From: Betaproteobacteria bacterium Ga0077532
GTDB lineage: Bacteria; Pseudomonadota; Gammaproteobacteria; Burkholderiales; Ga0077523
Assembly (NCBI GenBank): GCA_001464895.1
Contig: LNEE01000031.1
Location: 1 to 64,000, forward strand
Direction of reading: 5' to 3'
Length of the DNA: 64,000 nt
This document shows, piece by piece, positions 53,223 through 63,992 of this stretch. Both the position numbers and the translations under genes were made by a program. The notes under the pieces were generated by a model, which was not told the origin of the DNA, ran no database searches, and saw only the letters and a list, made by a program, of their open reading frames with translations. The number at the start of each line of letters is the position of its first letter. Within the stretch, counting starts at the first letter, position 1.

Positions 53223-55997
53223 TCAGCCGCTGTTCCGCAGCCCGGCCGCGATCCCGTTGATCGTGACGAGGATTGCGCGCTTCGCCTTGTCGTCCGTCCC
53301 GCCCGCCCGCCAGCGCCGCAGCAGGTCCACCTGCAGGTGGTTGAGCGGGTCGATGTACGGCGAGCGGTTGCGGAAGCTCTTCTGCAGATCCGCATTGCCC
53401 TCCAGCAGATCGCGCTGGCCGGTGATCGCGCGGAGGCTGTCGACCGTCCGCTGCCACTCCTCGCGCAAGCGACCGAAGATGGCGACCCGCAGCGTCTCGT
53501 CCGGTAGGAGTTCGGCGTAGCGCGACGCGATGCCCATGTCGCTCTTGCCGAGGACCATGTCCATGTTCGAGAGCAGGGCGCGGAAGAAAGGCCATTCGCG
53601 ATGCATCTCGCGCAGCAGTTCGAGGCCTGCCTCGCCGCGTGCCTCGGTCAGCGCGCTCACCGCCGTGCCGAAGCCGTACCAGCCGGGCAGCATGATGCGC
53701 GCGAGCGACCACGAGAACACCCACGGGATGGCGCGGAGATCCTCGATGCGGTCGGACTTCTTGCGTGCGGCCGGACGGCTGCCGATGTTCATGTCCGCGA
53801 TCTCGGTGACGGGTGTCGCGGTGCGGAAGAACTGCACGAAGCCCGGCGTCTCGTACACGAGATCCCGGTACGCAGCGAACGCCGTGGCACTCATCGCCTC
53901 CATGGCCTGCAGCCAGTCGTCGTGGCGCGCGGGCGCCTGCTGCGGTCCGAGTAGCGTGGCTTCCAGCGTGGCCGCCAGCAGCGTCTCGAGATTGCGATGC
54001 CCGATGTCCGGGTCGGAATACTTCGAGGCGATGACCTCGCCCTGTTCCGTGATGCGGATCTGCCCCGCCACGGACCCCGGCGGTTGCGCGAGGATGCCCT
54101 GGTGGCTCGGACCACCGCCGCGACCCACCGAGCCGCCCCGCCCGTGGAAGAGGCGCAGCTTCACGCGGTGCTTCGCGAACACTTCCACCAGCGCCAGCTC
54201 CGCCTTGTACAGCTCCCAGTTCGACGTGAGGAAGCCGCCGTCCTTGTTGCTGTCGGAGTAGCCCAGCATCACCTCCTGCACGTCGCCGCGCGAGGCGAGC
54301 AGGCGTCGGTAGTAGGGCAGCGAGAACAGCTCGTCCATGATCGGGCCGCAGCCGCGGAGGTCCGCGATCGTTTCGAAGAGCGGGATGATGTTCACGCGCA
54401 CTCGCGCGACATTGCCGGGCTCCAGCATCCCCGCTTCCTTGGCGAGCAGTGCCACCTCCAGCATGTCACTCACGCTGTTCGTGTTCGAGATGATGTAGTT
54501 GGGCAGCGCGGCCTCGCCGTAGCGCTTCTGCTCCCGCGCCGCCGTGTCGAGGATTGCGAGTTCGCCGCGGGCGAGATCGCTGTACTGCAGATAGGGCGAG
54601 CGCAGCAGACGCGGCATCTCGAGCTCCTCCAGCAGCCAGCGGCGGCGCTCCTCCTCGTCGATGGCCGCGTAGCCGCCGCGGCGCGTGCCGAGCCGGAACA
54701 GCTCCGCGACCACCTGCTCGTGGATGCCGCTGTGCTGGCGCATGTCGAGGGGCGACAGATGGAAGCCGAAGATGCGCACGGCGTGCCGCAGCTGGCGCAG
54801 GCGCCCGCGGGCGGCGCGCGACGCACCGAAGCGTTCGAGCGACGCGCGGATGACGTCGAGCTCCGCCGACAGCTCCGCGGCGTCCCGATAGGGTTCGGCG
54901 TCGACGACGGCGCGGCGATCCGGCACGTGCTGGTCGAGCGTCACCGACGTGGCCGCGAGCCGGCTGTAGATGCCGATCAGTGCGCGTCGATAGGGTTCGT
55001 CGCGCCGATGGCCCGTCGTGTCCGGCACACGGTCGGCCAGGGCTTCCAGCTCCGGGCTGATCTCCACGAAGCGCACCGACTGCGACAGCTCGCTGCCCAG
55101 CTGATGCACCTCTTCGAGATAGTGGTCCATGGCCGCCGAACTCTGGCGTCGGAGGGCGTGACGCATCACCTCGTCCGTCACGAACGGATTGCCGTCGCGG
55201 TCGCCACCGATCCAGCTGCCCAGGCGCAGCCACGCGTTGCCGGTGACCTGGGTGCCCGGCCAGAGCGTCTGCACCGCATCCTCGACCCGGGTGTAGAGGC
55301 GCGGCAGTTCGCGCAGGAACGTGTAGCGGTAGTACGCGAGACCGTTCTCGATCTCGTCGGAGACGGTCAGCTTCAGCTCGCGCAGCATGCGCGTCTGCCA
55401 GAGGGTGAGCACGAGACGGCGGAGGTCCTCCTCCAGCGCCGCCTGCTCGTCGCGCGTGAGGCGCAGGCGGTCCCGGCGGGTGAGCATGGCGGCGATCGCG
55501 AGCTGGCAGTCGAGGATGCTCTTCCGCTGCACCTCGGTCGGGTGGGCCGTGAGCACCGGCGAGATCAGCGCGCTGTCCAGGAAGGCCGCGATGCGTGCTC
55601 CGTCCAGTCCGCGATCCCGGGCCTGGTGCAGTGCCGCCATCAGCGAACCGGTCTCGGGCGCGGCTTCGGCCAGCGCGCGCTGCCGTGCACGGCGGTTGTG
55701 CTGGATGTCTTCGGCGATGTTCGCGAGCAGCGAGAAATAGCTGAACGCGCGTACCACGGCGTTCACGCGTTCGGGGTCGAGGAGGTCGAGCGTCGCCTCG
55801 AGATCGCGCTTCGCTTCGTCGTCGTGGTCGCGGCGGAACCGGATGGCGCTCTGCCGGATGCGTTCGATCAGATCGTAGGCAGCGTCGCCTTCCTGCTCGC
55901 GGAGGGTGTCGCCGAGGATGCGGCCCAGCAGGCGGATGTCCTCGCGCAGCAGATCGTCCGCGTCATCGCGGTGGTTCTCATTCGGGCCGACATGCAT
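53223..55997 (-). CDS. ppc: Phosphoenolpyruvate carboxylase
   Basis: This 924-residue enzyme makes oxaloacetate from PEP and bicarbonate. Family signatures are VLTAHPTEVQRKS (catalytic His), YSDSNKDGGFLTSNW, FHGRGGSVGRGGGP and the C-terminal ending GIAAGLRNSG. AAGGAG six bases before the ATG at 55997 sets the start; upstream in-frame codons are not needed. It is the downstream neighbour of hemY on the same strand, 135 bp apart, as in many betaproteobacteria. Confidence 0.96.
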   Translation of the reverse strand: MHVGPNENHRDDADDLLREDIRLLGRILGDTLREQEGDAAYDLIERIRQSAIRFRRDHDDEAKRDLEATLDLLDPERVNAVVRAFSYFSLLANIAEDIQHNRRARQRALAEAAPETGSLMAALHQARDRGLDGARIAAFLDSALISPVLTAHPTEVQRKSILDCQLAIAAMLTRRDRLRLTRDEQAALEEDLRRLVLTLWQTRMLRELKLTVSDEIENGLAYYRYTFLRELPRLYTRVEDAVQTLWPGTQVTGNAWLRLGSWIGGDRDGNPFVTDEVMRHALRRQSSAAMDHYLEEVHQLGSELSQSVRFVEISPELEALADRVPDTTGHRRDEPYRRALIGIYSRLAATSVTLDQHVPDRRAVVDAEPYRDAAELSAELDVIRASLERFGASRAARGRLRQLRHAVRIFGFHLSPLDMRQHSGIHEQVVAELFRLGTRRGGYAAIDEEERRRWLLEELEMPRLLRSPYLQYSDLARGELAILDTAAREQKRYGEAALPNYIISNTNSVSDMLEVALLAKEAGMLEPGNVARVRVNIIPLFETIADLRGCGPIMDELFSLPYYRRLLASRGDVQEVMLGYSDSNKDGGFLTSNWELYKAELALVEVFAKHRVKLRLFHGRGGSVGRGGGPSHQGILAQPPGSVAGQIRITEQGEVIASKYSDPDIGHRNLETLLAATLEATLLGPQQAPARHDDWLQAMEAMSATAFAAYRDLVYETPGFVQFFRTATPVTEIADMNIGSRPAARKKSDRIEDLRAIPWVFSWSLARIMLPGWYGFGTAVSALTEARGEAGLELLREMHREWPFFRALLSNMDMVLGKSDMGIASRYAELLPDETLRVAIFGRLREEWQRTVDSLRAITGQRDLLEGNADLQKSFRNRSPYIDPLNHLQVDLLRRWRAGGTDDKAKRAILVTINGIAAGLRNSG

Positions 55998-56132
55998 GGG
56001 CAGCTCCTTGGGTGGAATCGGATGCGGCCCCCCGTGATGTGGACCGGCGGTCGTCCGGCCGGGCGATATCGCTTGTTCGGTCGCGTCGCCTCTGTCGGGC
56101 GACATCCGGTGTTTCCGGCGCTGCGGGCCCGG

Positions 56133-57341
56133 CTACAGCAGGTGGCGGCGGCGACCGCCCGTCACTTCGTCGAGCTGTTCGAGGGCGAGCGCCAGGGCGC
56201 TGCTTTCGTGGGAGCGCGCGTCGTCTTCGCGGCCATCGCGTCGCGCCAGCTCTGCCAGCGCCAGGTGGCTCGAGTGCGAGGGCTCGACGGCGAGACTTGC
56301 CTCGAAATAGCTTTGCGCCTTGCCCCAGAGTCCGGCGTGCGCGCAGAGGCGGCCGAGCGCCAGCAGCAGGGCGGCGTCTCGCGAGTGCGCGGGCAGCCAG
56401 CCCTCCGCTTTCTGGATGCGCGCGACGGCTTCGTCCCCCGGGGTTTCGGCGTACAGGAGGATGGCCTGTGGGTCCCACTGCGTGTCGAGCGCCGCCTCCA
56501 GGATGCGGTGTGCCTCGGCCGGTGCGCCGAGGGCGAGGTAGCGCTCGGCGGCCGTGCGCGCAACGAGATCGTCCAGGCGCAGGTCTTCGGGAAGCCGTTG
56601 CCAGGCAGCGCCGAGGCGCGGCACGTCGAGGGCCTTCCGCTTCAGCAGCTCCGCAGTGGCCGTGCGCCGCAGCTGCGCGAGCACCACGGGATCGTAGACG
56701 CGACGCTTGTCGAGTTGCGGGAGGAGCGCCTCGACGCGGTCCCAGTTGCGCGCCAGCTGCTGCGCCTTCAGCTCCAGGCGAAGCGCCGCCGTGTGGCCTT
56801 CGCGGATCTGACCCAGCACGGCCAGCGCGTCGAGGTACCGGTGCTCCTCCAGCAGCAGTTCGGCCTGGGTGATCCGGCGGAGGTAGTCCTCGTCCGCATC
56901 GAGGTCCTCGATGGTCGAGAGATAGCGGTCGCGGGCCGCGAAGGCGCGGGTTTCGTGCGCCGCCCGTGCCGCCACGACCGCGGAAAGCGCGGGGGCGTGT
57001 CCCAGTTCGAGGGACTTCGCGGCCGCCTTCTCGGCGCGGCCGTAGCGCCCTTCGAAGTAGGCGTGCAGCGCCGTCATGAACTCGGTGCGGCCAGCCTCGA
57101 TGCGGCGGTTCTCGTGGAACTGCCGGACCTCGGACGGAAGCGACAGGCCGGCCGCCACGGCCCGCACCACGAAGTACAGGAAGGCGAACCCTGCGACCAG
57201 CAGGAACACCGCGAAATTGACGGACAGTTCGATGCGCTGGCCACCGAGGGCGAGCAGCAGGTAGCCGGAGTTGTAGCGCGCTGCCACGACCGTCCCCACC
57301 GCGACGGCGAACAGCGCCAGCACCCAGAAAAAGACTTTCAT
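56133..57341 (-). CDS. hemY: HemY-like membrane protein with TPR domain
   Basis: This 402-residue protein has two N-terminal transmembrane helices (FFWVLALFAVAVGTVVAA and FAVFLLVAGFAFLYFVV), the HemY_N domain (~25-130) and TPR-type helices to ~380. HemY is encoded with late haem genes and is thought to organise the pathway; it has no proven catalytic role and is not the protoporphyrinogen oxidase of Gram-positives. It follows hemX by 19 bases. Confidence 0.93.
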   Translation of the reverse strand: MKVFFWVLALFAVAVGTVVAARYNSGYLLLALGGQRIELSVNFAVFLLVAGFAFLYFVVRAVAAGLSLPSEVRQFHENRRIEAGRTEFMTALHAYFEGRYGRAEKAAAKSLELGHAPALSAVVAARAAHETRAFAARDRYLSTIEDLDADEDYLRRITQAELLLEEHRYLDALAVLGQIREGHTAALRLELKAQQLARNWDRVEALLPQLDKRRVYDPVVLAQLRRTATAELLKRKALDVPRLGAAWQRLPEDLRLDDLVARTAAERYLALGAPAEAHRILEAALDTQWDPQAILLYAETPGDEAVARIQKAEGWLPAHSRDAALLLALGRLCAHAGLWGKAQSYFEASLAVEPSHSSHLALAELARRDGREDDARSHESSALALALEQLDEVTGGRRRHLL

Positions 57342-57360
57342 CGCGGGCGGCTGTTCCTGG

Positions 57361-58458
57361 TCATCGTGGGCTGCCGTGGCCGACGCCGTGCGTTCGGACC
57401 GCCTGCAGGCTGTCGCCGATGTCCGGGAGCTGGATCGCCAGCTCGGCGTTGGAGAGCTGCCGCATCAGGCCGAGCGCGTTCCCCACCGGCTTCTGCGTGG
57501 TATCGAAGTACTGGCCGAGCCATTGCGCTGCGGCCTTCATGTCGCCGCGGAAGGTCAGTTCGTCGCGTCCGAGAAGCGCAATCCGCGCGGAGAGCAGCTT
57601 CAGCTTCAGGTTCTCGCGGACGAAGTAGGACTGCTCCGGCGCGAGCAGTGGCACGTCGCGGCTGTCGGCCACGCGGATGCGGAGTAGATCCTTCACGTCC
57701 TGCCAGATCTCGCGGGTGAGGCGGGTGGAGGTGTCGCCATCGCGGGTGCGGGCCGTCGCGCGGGCCGACGGGCGATGTTCGGCGGCCAGCGGGAATTCGT
57801 CGATGGCCGCGATCAGGTTGTCGAGCTTCAGGGTGAGGCCCGGGACATCGGCACTCGTGGTCGCCTTCAGCCGTTCGAGATCGCGGTTGACGACGCGCCG
57901 CAGGGCGAGCAGCCCGGGGCGGTTCGCGTGGGCGAGGCGCTTGTCCGCAGCTTCCAGCGCGATGATGGCGGAGGTGACGTTGCCGGCGAGCTGCAATTGC
58001 TGATTCGCCGTGATGAGGATCTGCTCGATCTCGGCGAGCACCCATTCGTCGCGGTTCCGCGCGAGTTCCTGATACAGCGTCTCGAGGGCGATGCGCTGGT
58101 TCTGCGTCTCGATGAGGCGCGCCTCCAGGAGACCCGAGCGGCTTTCGAGATCGCGTACGGTGTTGCGTACCTGGTCGGCAATCAGGCGGGTCTCCTTGCT
58201 GGACGTTTCCATTTCGGCGAGACGCCGCGCGAGGTCGGTCTGGAGGCGCGTGGCGTCACGCTGCGCGGTGCTCCATTGCCACACGCCCAGCACAAGGGCG
58301 ACGACGGCAACGACCATGGCTGGGCTGATCGATCGGGCGATGCGCGTCCAGGATTGCTCGGTCGGGGGGGGCACCGGCGCAGCCGAAGCCGCAGCCGGTG
58401 TGGTTGCGGGGGCGATGGCCGCCGCGGGGGTGTCGGGTGTCTGCGGTTCTTCGCTCAT
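57361..58458 (-). CDS. hemX: HemX-like uroporphyrinogen III methyltransferase-family membrane protein
   Basis: This 365-residue protein has a Pro/Ala/Thr-rich leader (~1-35), one transmembrane helix (~45-65; PAMVVAVVALVLGVWQW), a coiled coil (~70-125) and a helical HemX domain. Homologues were called methyltransferases, but no SAM motif is present; a scaffolding or regulatory role in tetrapyrrole synthesis is assumed. Its ATG overlaps the hemD stop (ATGA) and it precedes hemY. Confidence 0.93.
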   Translation of the reverse strand: MSEEPQTPDTPAAAIAPATTPAAASAAPVPPPTEQSWTRIARSISPAMVVAVVALVLGVWQWSTAQRDATRLQTDLARRLAEMETSSKETRLIADQVRNTVRDLESRSGLLEARLIETQNQRIALETLYQELARNRDEWVLAEIEQILITANQQLQLAGNVTSAIIALEAADKRLAHANRPGLLALRRVVNRDLERLKATTSADVPGLTLKLDNLIAAIDEFPLAAEHRPSARATARTRDGDTSTRLTREIWQDVKDLLRIRVADSRDVPLLAPEQSYFVRENLKLKLLSARIALLGRDELTFRGDMKAAAQWLGQYFDTTQKPVGNALGLMRQLSNAELAIQLPDIGDSLQAVRTHGVGHGSPR

Positions 58459-59264
58459 GGTGTCGTGTGTCGGGCCTGGTGCGACCGCGCACCGCGGCCC
58501 AGTCTGGCGCAGAGGGCATCGACGATCGCCGCGTCCCCCGCGCCGCACACGATGACATCACCCACGCCGAGGGCCGAGGTGGCCGCCGCGATGCGGGGAT
58601 GCGGTACGACATGGGGCAGGCCGTGGAGACGGGGCAGCACATCGGCAGCCAGCATCGTCTGGAGATTGCGCAGCCCTTCGCTGCTGGTGATCGTGACGGC
58701 GTGCAGGGTGCCTTCGCGGAGGCGTGCCTCCACTGGCGCAGGGGCCACGGCCGGCACCACGCGGCGGTAGCACGGTGCGATCCGGACCTTCGCGCCGCGG
58801 GCACCGAGGGCATCGCGCAGGAGAGTGCGGCCGCCTTCGCCGGCGAAGATCGTGACGTCGGCGCCGGCGACATCCGCCAGTTCGGGAAGGTCGAGCAGCG
58901 CCTCGCTGTCGGCCCCATCGGGTGCTCGCAGTGCCGCGGGAATTCCGAATCGGGCAAGAGCCCGCGCCGTCCCCGGGCCGATGGCGGCGACGAGCGTCGC
59001 GGTGGCGAATCCGCCACGGGCTGTGACGGCTGGCATGGCGTGGGCGACTGCATTCGCGCTCACGAACACCGCGAGCCGCGTCGTGGCGAGATGATCGAGC
59101 GCATCGTCGAGGGCGCGATGATCCGAGAGTGCCTCGATGCCGATCGTCGGAAACAGCACGGGCTCCGCACCCTCTGAGACGAGCGCAGCCGCCAATAGCG
59201 CACTCTGCTCAGCCGGTCGGGTCACCAGCACTGCGTTTCCAGCGAGCGGCGCACCGTCGCTCAA
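58455..59264 (-). CDS. hemD: Uroporphyrinogen-III synthase
   Basis: This 269-residue enzyme cyclises hydroxymethylbilane with inversion of ring D. HemD is poorly conserved, but [17 protein letters not shown] at the start, [25 protein letters not shown] and [11 protein letters not shown] are at the expected places. No ATG opens the frame: a TTG at 59264 overlaps the hemC stop (TTGA) and is the probable start; a GTG at VLVTRP is the alternative. Coupled to hemC upstream and hemX downstream. Confidence 0.9.
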   Translation of the reverse strand: MSDGAPLAGNAVLVTRPAEQSALLAAALVSEGAEPVLFPTIGIEALSDHRALDDALDHLATTRLAVFVSANAVAHAMPAVTARGGFATATLVAAIGPGTARALARFGIPAALRAPDGADSEALLDLPELADVAGADVTIFAGEGGRTLLRDALGARGAKVRIAPCYRRVVPAVAPAPVEARLREGTLHAVTITSSEGLRNLQTMLAADVLPRLHGLPHVVPHPRIAAATSALGVGDVIVCGAGDAAIVDALCARLGRGARSHQARHTTP

Positions 59265-60214
59265 GAGGCGGCCTCCGCGGCAGCGAGAATCTCCAGGGCG
59301 CCGTCGGCAATCAGGCGGTCGGCGACCGCGCGGCCCAGCGCTTCCGGCGCGGTGTCGGCGACGGACGCGGCTTCCTCTGCGCGGGCCACGCGACGACCGT
59401 CGGGTGTCGCGACCAGACCCGTCAGCGTGGCGCGACCGTTCTCGATCCGTGCATAGCCGCCGAGCGGCACCGTGCAGCTCCCGGCGAGGGCGCGGCTCAG
59501 CGCCCGTTCGGCGTGCACGCACCAGGTCGTGTCGGCATCGACCAGGGGCGCGAGCGCCGCGACGACATCCGCGCGGTCTGCCCGGCACTCGATGCCCAGG
59601 GCACCCTGGCCCACGGCGGGCAGGCTCTCGACGGGCGGGATGACGGACCGGATGCGATCGTGCAGGCCGAGGCGTTTGAGGCCGGCGGCCGCCAGCAGCA
59701 GCGCGTCGTACTGGCCTTCGTCCAACTTGCGCAGGCGGGTCTGCACGTTGCCGCGCACCGGCGAGATCCGGAGATCGGGGCGGCGGGCCCGGAGCTGGGA
59801 CTCGCGCCGCAGACTCGATGTGCCCACGTGACCGCCGGCGGGGAGGCTGTCGAGATCGTCGTACCGGCCGGAGACGAAGGCGTCGCGGGGATCCTCGCGA
59901 TCGAGGATGGCGGCGAGGATGAACCCGGGCGGCAGGTTCACGGGCACGTCCTTCATCGAGTGGACGGCGAGATCGGCCCGGCCATCGAGCAGCGCCTCTT
60001 CCAGTTCCTTCACGAAGAGACCCTTGCCGCCGATCTTGGCGAGCGTGGTGCCGAGCCGGCGATCACCCTCGGTCGTCATGCCGAGGAGATCCACCGTGAG
60101 CCCGGGATGGAGCGCCTCGAGGGAGGCTTTCACGTGTTCCGCCTGCCAGAGCGCGAGTGCGCTTTCGCGGGTGGCGATGACGAGGCGACTCGGAGTGCGC
60201 GGAGTGTTTGCCAC
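59261..60214 (-). CDS. hemC: Porphobilinogen deaminase (hydroxymethylbilane synthase)
   Basis: This 317-residue enzyme joins four porphobilinogens. Motifs: [71 protein letters not shown] region and the cofactor cysteine in [13 protein letters not shown], which holds the dipyrromethane. It is the first of the overlapping hemC-hemD-hemX genes, 102 bases after the LytTR regulator. Confidence 0.95.
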   Translation of the reverse strand: MANTPRTPSRLVIATRESALALWQAEHVKASLEALHPGLTVDLLGMTTEGDRRLGTTLAKIGGKGLFVKELEEALLDGRADLAVHSMKDVPVNLPPGFILAAILDREDPRDAFVSGRYDDLDSLPAGGHVGTSSLRRESQLRARRPDLRISPVRGNVQTRLRKLDEGQYDALLLAAAGLKRLGLHDRIRSVIPPVESLPAVGQGALGIECRADRADVVAALAPLVDADTTWCVHAERALSRALAGSCTVPLGGYARIENGRATLTGLVATPDGRRVARAEEAASVADTAPEALGRAVADRLIADGALEILAAAEAAS

Positions 60215-60316
60215 AGCGGTTCAGAGGCAGTGAGAGAGCCGGGATTCTAGCCCGGAAGGCCGGGCGGGACGCGGGCAATCGCGGGCGCGTCGGCGGCCTC
60301 GGCCAGGGTCGCCGCC

Positions 60317-61087
60317 TCAGGGTTCCTGTCGCCCGAACTCCCGGATGACGTGGTTCTGCCGGCGGGACACCGGTAGGCGCTCGTCGCATCCGTCGAGCAG
60401 CGCGACCCACTGACCCTCGTGGCCGTCCCCGGGCAGCCGCTCGAAGCCGGCGATGCGATCCCTCGCCACCAGGCAGCTGCGATGGATGCGCACGAACCGG
60501 TCGGCGAACTCCTGCTCCAGCCTGGACAGGGATTCCTCGAGCAGATGCTCGCGGGTGGCTGTGCGGATCGAGACGTACTTCAGCTCTGCGCGGAGATACA
60601 GGATGTCGGCGACCGGCACGAGCGTGAGGCGCCCCCGCTCGGGCACCGAGATGTGCGTGCGCGGCGCGGGCGCTATCCCGCGCAGTACTTCGAGCGCGGG
60701 CGCGCGCAAGGATGGCAACCGCGACAGCGCCTCGGCGAGGCGGCGTCCGCGGATCGGCTTCATCAGGTAGTCGAGCGCATGCAGTTCGAACGCCTTCACC
60801 GCGTAGTCGTCGTAGGCGGTCGTGAAGATCACGGCAGGCGGCGCGGGGAGCGACCGGAGGTGACGGGCGGCCTCGAGACCGTCCATCCCCGGCATGCGGA
60901 TGTCGAGCAGCACGAGGTCGCATGGACAGTCGGGCAGCAGGTCGAGCAGTTCCCGGCCGTTCGAGGCCTCGCCCACGATGCGGGAGGGATGCTCCGCGGC
61001 GGCGTCCGCCAGCAGATCGCGGAGCCGCTGCCGCGCGGGCGGTTCGTCGTCGACGATCACGACGCGAAGGATGGCGGGGGTGCTCAC
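60317..61087 (-). CDS. algR: LytTR response regulator, AlgR-type
   Basis: This 256-residue protein has a receiver domain (~1-125; VVIVDDEPPARQRL, LLDIRMPGMDGLEA with the phospho-acceptor Asp, TTAYDDYAVKAFE, DYLMKPIRGRRL) and a C-terminal LytTR DNA-binding domain (~150-250; DILYLRAELKYVSIRT and RIHRSCLVARDRI). The GTG start at 61087 overlaps the kinase stop (GTGA). AlgR-type regulators control alginate, pili or virulence in pseudomonads; targets here are unknown. Confidence 0.9.
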   Translation of the reverse strand: MSTPAILRVVIVDDEPPARQRLRDLLADAAAEHPSRIVGEASNGRELLDLLPDCPCDLVLLDIRMPGMDGLEAARHLRSLPAPPAVIFTTAYDDYAVKAFELHALDYLMKPIRGRRLAEALSRLPSLRAPALEVLRGIAPAPRTHISVPERGRLTLVPVADILYLRAELKYVSIRTATREHLLEESLSRLEQEFADRFVRIHRSCLVARDRIAGFERLPGDGHEGQWVALLDGCDERLPVSRRQNHVIREFGRQEP

Positions 61088-62103
61088 GGGCGTGGCTCCG
61101 TGCGGTAGGGGACACGGATGTGCACCTGGTACGCGCCGTCGCGCACCTGGGTGTCGAGACGGCCCTCCTCGTCGAAGTGCAGGGCGAGGCGTTCGCGGAT
61201 GTTGCCGACCGCCATCCGGTTGCCGCTCTGATGGGGCGCCGCGGCACGATAGGGGTTGCGGAGGACCATGTGGACCTCGCCGCGCGACTGGAAGATGTTG
61301 ACGACCACGGTGCCGGGTTCGGTGGAGGGTTCGATGCCGTGGTAGACCGCGTTCTCGAGCAACGGCTGCAGCAGCAGCGGTGGGACCAGTGCATCGCGTG
61401 GCATGTTGTCGGCGTGCCACTCCACCTGCAGGCGTTCACCGAGCCGGAGCTGCTCGATGTCGAGGTACTGCCGGCAAAGCTCGACCTCGCGCTCCAGCGG
61501 AACGAGATCGCGGTTGTCCGCCATGAAGACGCGGAAGAGGTCCGCCATGTCCTCCAGCGCCGTCTCCGCGCGCCGCGGGTCGGTCCGCACGAGAGAGAGC
61601 ACGGCATTCAGGCTGTTGAACAGGAAGTGCGGGCGGATGCGCGCCTGGAGTGCCTGGAGCCGCGCCTCGCTGAGTGCCGGAGACAGCGCGCGCCCCCGCA
61701 GATGGAAGTAGACGATCGCGACGCCCGCGCCGGCCGCCGCGAAGAACACCTGCCGGTCGAGCGGGCCCGCGTCGATGCGGAACAGCGCCTCCGAAACGCC
61801 CGCCAGCACCATCGCGGCGAGCGTTGCAACGAGCAGCACGGCGGTGATGCCGAGGCCGTACGACACTCTTCGCAGCAGCGGAGCGGCCAGTGCGAGAACG
61901 GCGAGTGCCAGCACGGTCACCGGTTGCGTGTGCATCGAAACGATGGAGAACTCCTCCGGCACGGCGCGCCATCCGGGAGCGATCGCGACGGTCGCGGCGA
62001 ACGAGAGCGCCGTCACGATGAGGAACGTGCGGAGCCACACGCCCATGTTCGCGAAGTCCGGCAGGCGGTCGGGATGGCGATGGTGCTGATTTATACTCGG
62101 CAT
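61084..62103 (-). CDS. algZ: Sensor histidine kinase, AlgZ/FimS (LytS) type
   Basis: This 339-residue protein begins with the AlgZ-like [15 protein letters not shown] segment and four membrane helices (~22-150), then a His_kinase domain with the phospho-acceptor in [17 protein letters not shown] and a C-terminal ATPase domain with [18 protein letters not shown] (N box). The G boxes are reduced, as in this family. The gene diverges from argH and is coupled to algR. The start at 62103 keeps the conserved N-terminus; open codons further upstream run through an 11-bp repeat array. Confidence 0.9.
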   Translation of the reverse strand: MPSINQHHRHPDRLPDFANMGVWLRTFLIVTALSFAATVAIAPGWRAVPEEFSIVSMHTQPVTVLALAVLALAAPLLRRVSYGLGITAVLLVATLAAMVLAGVSEALFRIDAGPLDRQVFFAAAGAGVAIVYFHLRGRALSPALSEARLQALQARIRPHFLFNSLNAVLSLVRTDPRRAETALEDMADLFRVFMADNRDLVPLEREVELCRQYLDIEQLRLGERLQVEWHADNMPRDALVPPLLLQPLLENAVYHGIEPSTEPGTVVVNIFQSRGEVHMVLRNPYRAAAPHQSGNRMAVGNIRERLALHFDEEGRLDTQVRDGAYQVHIRVPYRTEPRP

Positions 62104-62213
62104 GCCTTTTCCGAACCGTTTCGCCGCGGATTGCGGCGCCCTCACCGCGGATGGCAGCGCCATTCCCGTGGCCTCTGAAAGTGGCGATGGCTGCGCTTTC
62201 GGGTCCACTGGGG

Positions 62214-62290
62214 CCCCACTTCGACCCCACTTCGACCCCACTGCGACCCCGCTGCGACCCCACTTCGACCCCACTCCGATCCCACACCGG
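62214..62290. repeat. Tandem 11-bp repeats between algZ and argH
   Basis: Seven consecutive 11-base units run from 62214: CCCCACTTCGA, the same again, CCCCACTGCGA, CCCCGCTGCGA, CCCCACTTCGA, CCCCACTCCGA and a diverged TCCCACACCGG. A still weaker copy may precede them. The period is close to one DNA helical turn. The array ends 27 bases before the argH ATG and lies in its untranslated leader if a TATACT-like -10 at 62091 is used. Confidence 0.85.
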
Positions 62291-62317
62291 CGTCCTCCGC
62301 CGCATCACCCACCGACG

Positions 62318-63742
62318 ATGAATTCTGAACAACCCCCCCGCGCCGTGCAATCCGCCACCACCGCCGAACCCGGCAAGGCCTGGTCAGGCCGCTTCGACGA
62401 ACCCGTCGACGAGCGCGTGAAGCGCTTCACGGCCTCCGTGTTCTTCGATCATCGTCTCGCACACTTCGACATCCAGGGCTCGCTCGCCCACGCCGGCATG
62501 CTCGAGGCCGTGGGCGTCATCTCGGCGCAGGACCTCGCGGACATCCGCCGCGGCATGGCGCAGATCCTGGGCGAGATCGAGCGCGGCGAGTTCCAATGGT
62601 CGCTCGACCTCGAGGACGTCCACCTCAACATCGAGCGGCGCCTCACCGACCTCGTCGGCGATGCCGGCAAGCGTCTGCACACCGGCCGCTCGCGCAACGA
62701 CCAGGTCGCCACCGACGTGCGCCTCTGGCTCCGAGATGCCATCGACCACATCGGCGGTCACCTGAAGGATCTCCGCCGCTCCCTCGTCGATCTGGCCGAG
62801 CAGCACGCCGAAACCGTGATGCCCGGTTTCACCCACCTCCAGGTCGCCCAGCCGGTGACATTCGGTCACCACCTGATGGCCTACCAGGAGATGCTCTCCC
62901 GCGACGGCGAGCGTCTCGTCGATTGCCGCCGACGGCTGAACCGCCTGCCGCTCGGTGCCGCGGCGCTCGCTGGCACGAGCTATCCGATCGACCGCGAGCG
63001 CGTCGCCCGCGAACTGGGCTTCGATGCCGTCTGCGGCAACTCGCTCGACGCAGTCTCCGATCGGGACTTCGCCATCGAATTCACCGCGGCGGCGGCACTG
63101 ATCATGACCCATCTCTCCCGGCTCTCGGAGGAACTGATCCTCTGGATGAGCCCGCGTTTCGGGTTCATCGATCTCGCCGACCGCTTCTGCACCGGTTCCT
63201 CGATCATGCCTCAGAAGAAGAACCCCGACGTGCCGGAACTCGTGCGCGGCAAGACCGGGCGCGTGAACGGCCATCTCGTCGCGCTGCTCACGCTCATGAA
63301 GGGCCAGCCGCTCGCGTACAACAAGGACAACCAGGAGGACAAGGAGCCGCTGTTCGACACGGTCGACACGCTCGTCGACACCCTGGTGATCTACGCCGAG
63401 ATGATGCGGGGCGTGCGGGTGAACGCGGCCCGGATGCGGGCCGCGGCGGCCGAGGGCTTCGCCACCGCCACCGATCTTGCCGACTACCTGGTCAAGCGCG
63501 GCCTCCCGTTCCGCGAGGCGCACGAAGCGGTCGCGCGCGCGGTGCGTGCCGCGTCCAACCGGGGCGTCGACCTCGCCGACCTCTCCGTCGAGGAGCTGCG
63601 CGCCTTTTCGCCGCTCGTGGGTGACGACGTGCATTCGGTGCTGACCCTCGACGGGTCGCTTGCGAGTCGCGCCCACGTCGGCGGCACCGCGCCGACGCAG
63701 GTGCGTGCCGCGATCGCGCGGGCCCGCGTGGATCTCGCCTGA
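62318..63742 (+). CDS. argH: Argininosuccinate lyase
   Basis: This 474-residue enzyme splits argininosuccinate into arginine and fumarate. Motifs: [55 protein letters not shown] and the family signature [16 protein letters not shown]. The ATG at 62318 gives a slightly long N-terminus (family ~460) but earlier codons lie in the repeat array. It diverges from the algZ-algR-hem block. Confidence 0.96.
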   Translation: MNSEQPPRAVQSATTAEPGKAWSGRFDEPVDERVKRFTASVFFDHRLAHFDIQGSLAHAGMLEAVGVISAQDLADIRRGMAQILGEIERGEFQWSLDLEDVHLNIERRLTDLVGDAGKRLHTGRSRNDQVATDVRLWLRDAIDHIGGHLKDLRRSLVDLAEQHAETVMPGFTHLQVAQPVTFGHHLMAYQEMLSRDGERLVDCRRRLNRLPLGAAALAGTSYPIDRERVARELGFDAVCGNSLDAVSDRDFAIEFTAAAALIMTHLSRLSEELILWMSPRFGFIDLADRFCTGSSIMPQKKNPDVPELVRGKTGRVNGHLVALLTLMKGQPLAYNKDNQEDKEPLFDTVDTLVDTLVIYAEMMRGVRVNAARMRAAAAEGFATATDLADYLVKRGLPFREAHEAVARAVRAASNRGVDLADLSVEELRAFSPLVGDDVHSVLTLDGSLASRAHVGGTAPTQVRAAIARARVDLA

Positions 63743-63881
63743 CCGACAGCTCCCGGGACTTCAAGGGGGCATCGCGAAATTCGAAGGGCGGCGCGATTGC
63801 CCTGCCCAGCAGCGCCACTAGAATGCCGGCCGCTGCGTTGCGGCCCCCGGCGCGGCCTGGTCGCCCGACGGGCGGCGTCGA

Positions 63882-63909
63882 TTGACAATCGGGCGTGAGG
63901 TGCTAGATT
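63882..63909 (+). promoter_or_regulatory. Strong sigma-70-type promoter for the gene at the window end
   Basis: TTGACA (63882-63887) and TAGATT (63904-63909) are 16 bp apart, and TGC just before the -10 gives an extended -10 element. Transcription would start near 63916, leaving a leader of roughly 75 bases before the ATG at 63993. Confidence 0.7.
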
Positions 63910-63992
63910 CCGGCGGCTATGCAGGGCACACATGCTGTCGGGGGATGTGCCATATCAGCCGGAATCGCATCGGCGAACGAGGGGGAGACACC

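Noticed and set aside
53997..57719. 1240-codon plus-strand open frame
   Set aside because: It lies opposite ppc, hemY and hemX, all clearly real; long antisense frames are expected in GC-rich genes and this one has no domain.
62102..62317. Upstream extension of argH
   Set aside because: The extra 72 codons translate the 11-bp repeat array and are not part of argininosuccinate lyase.
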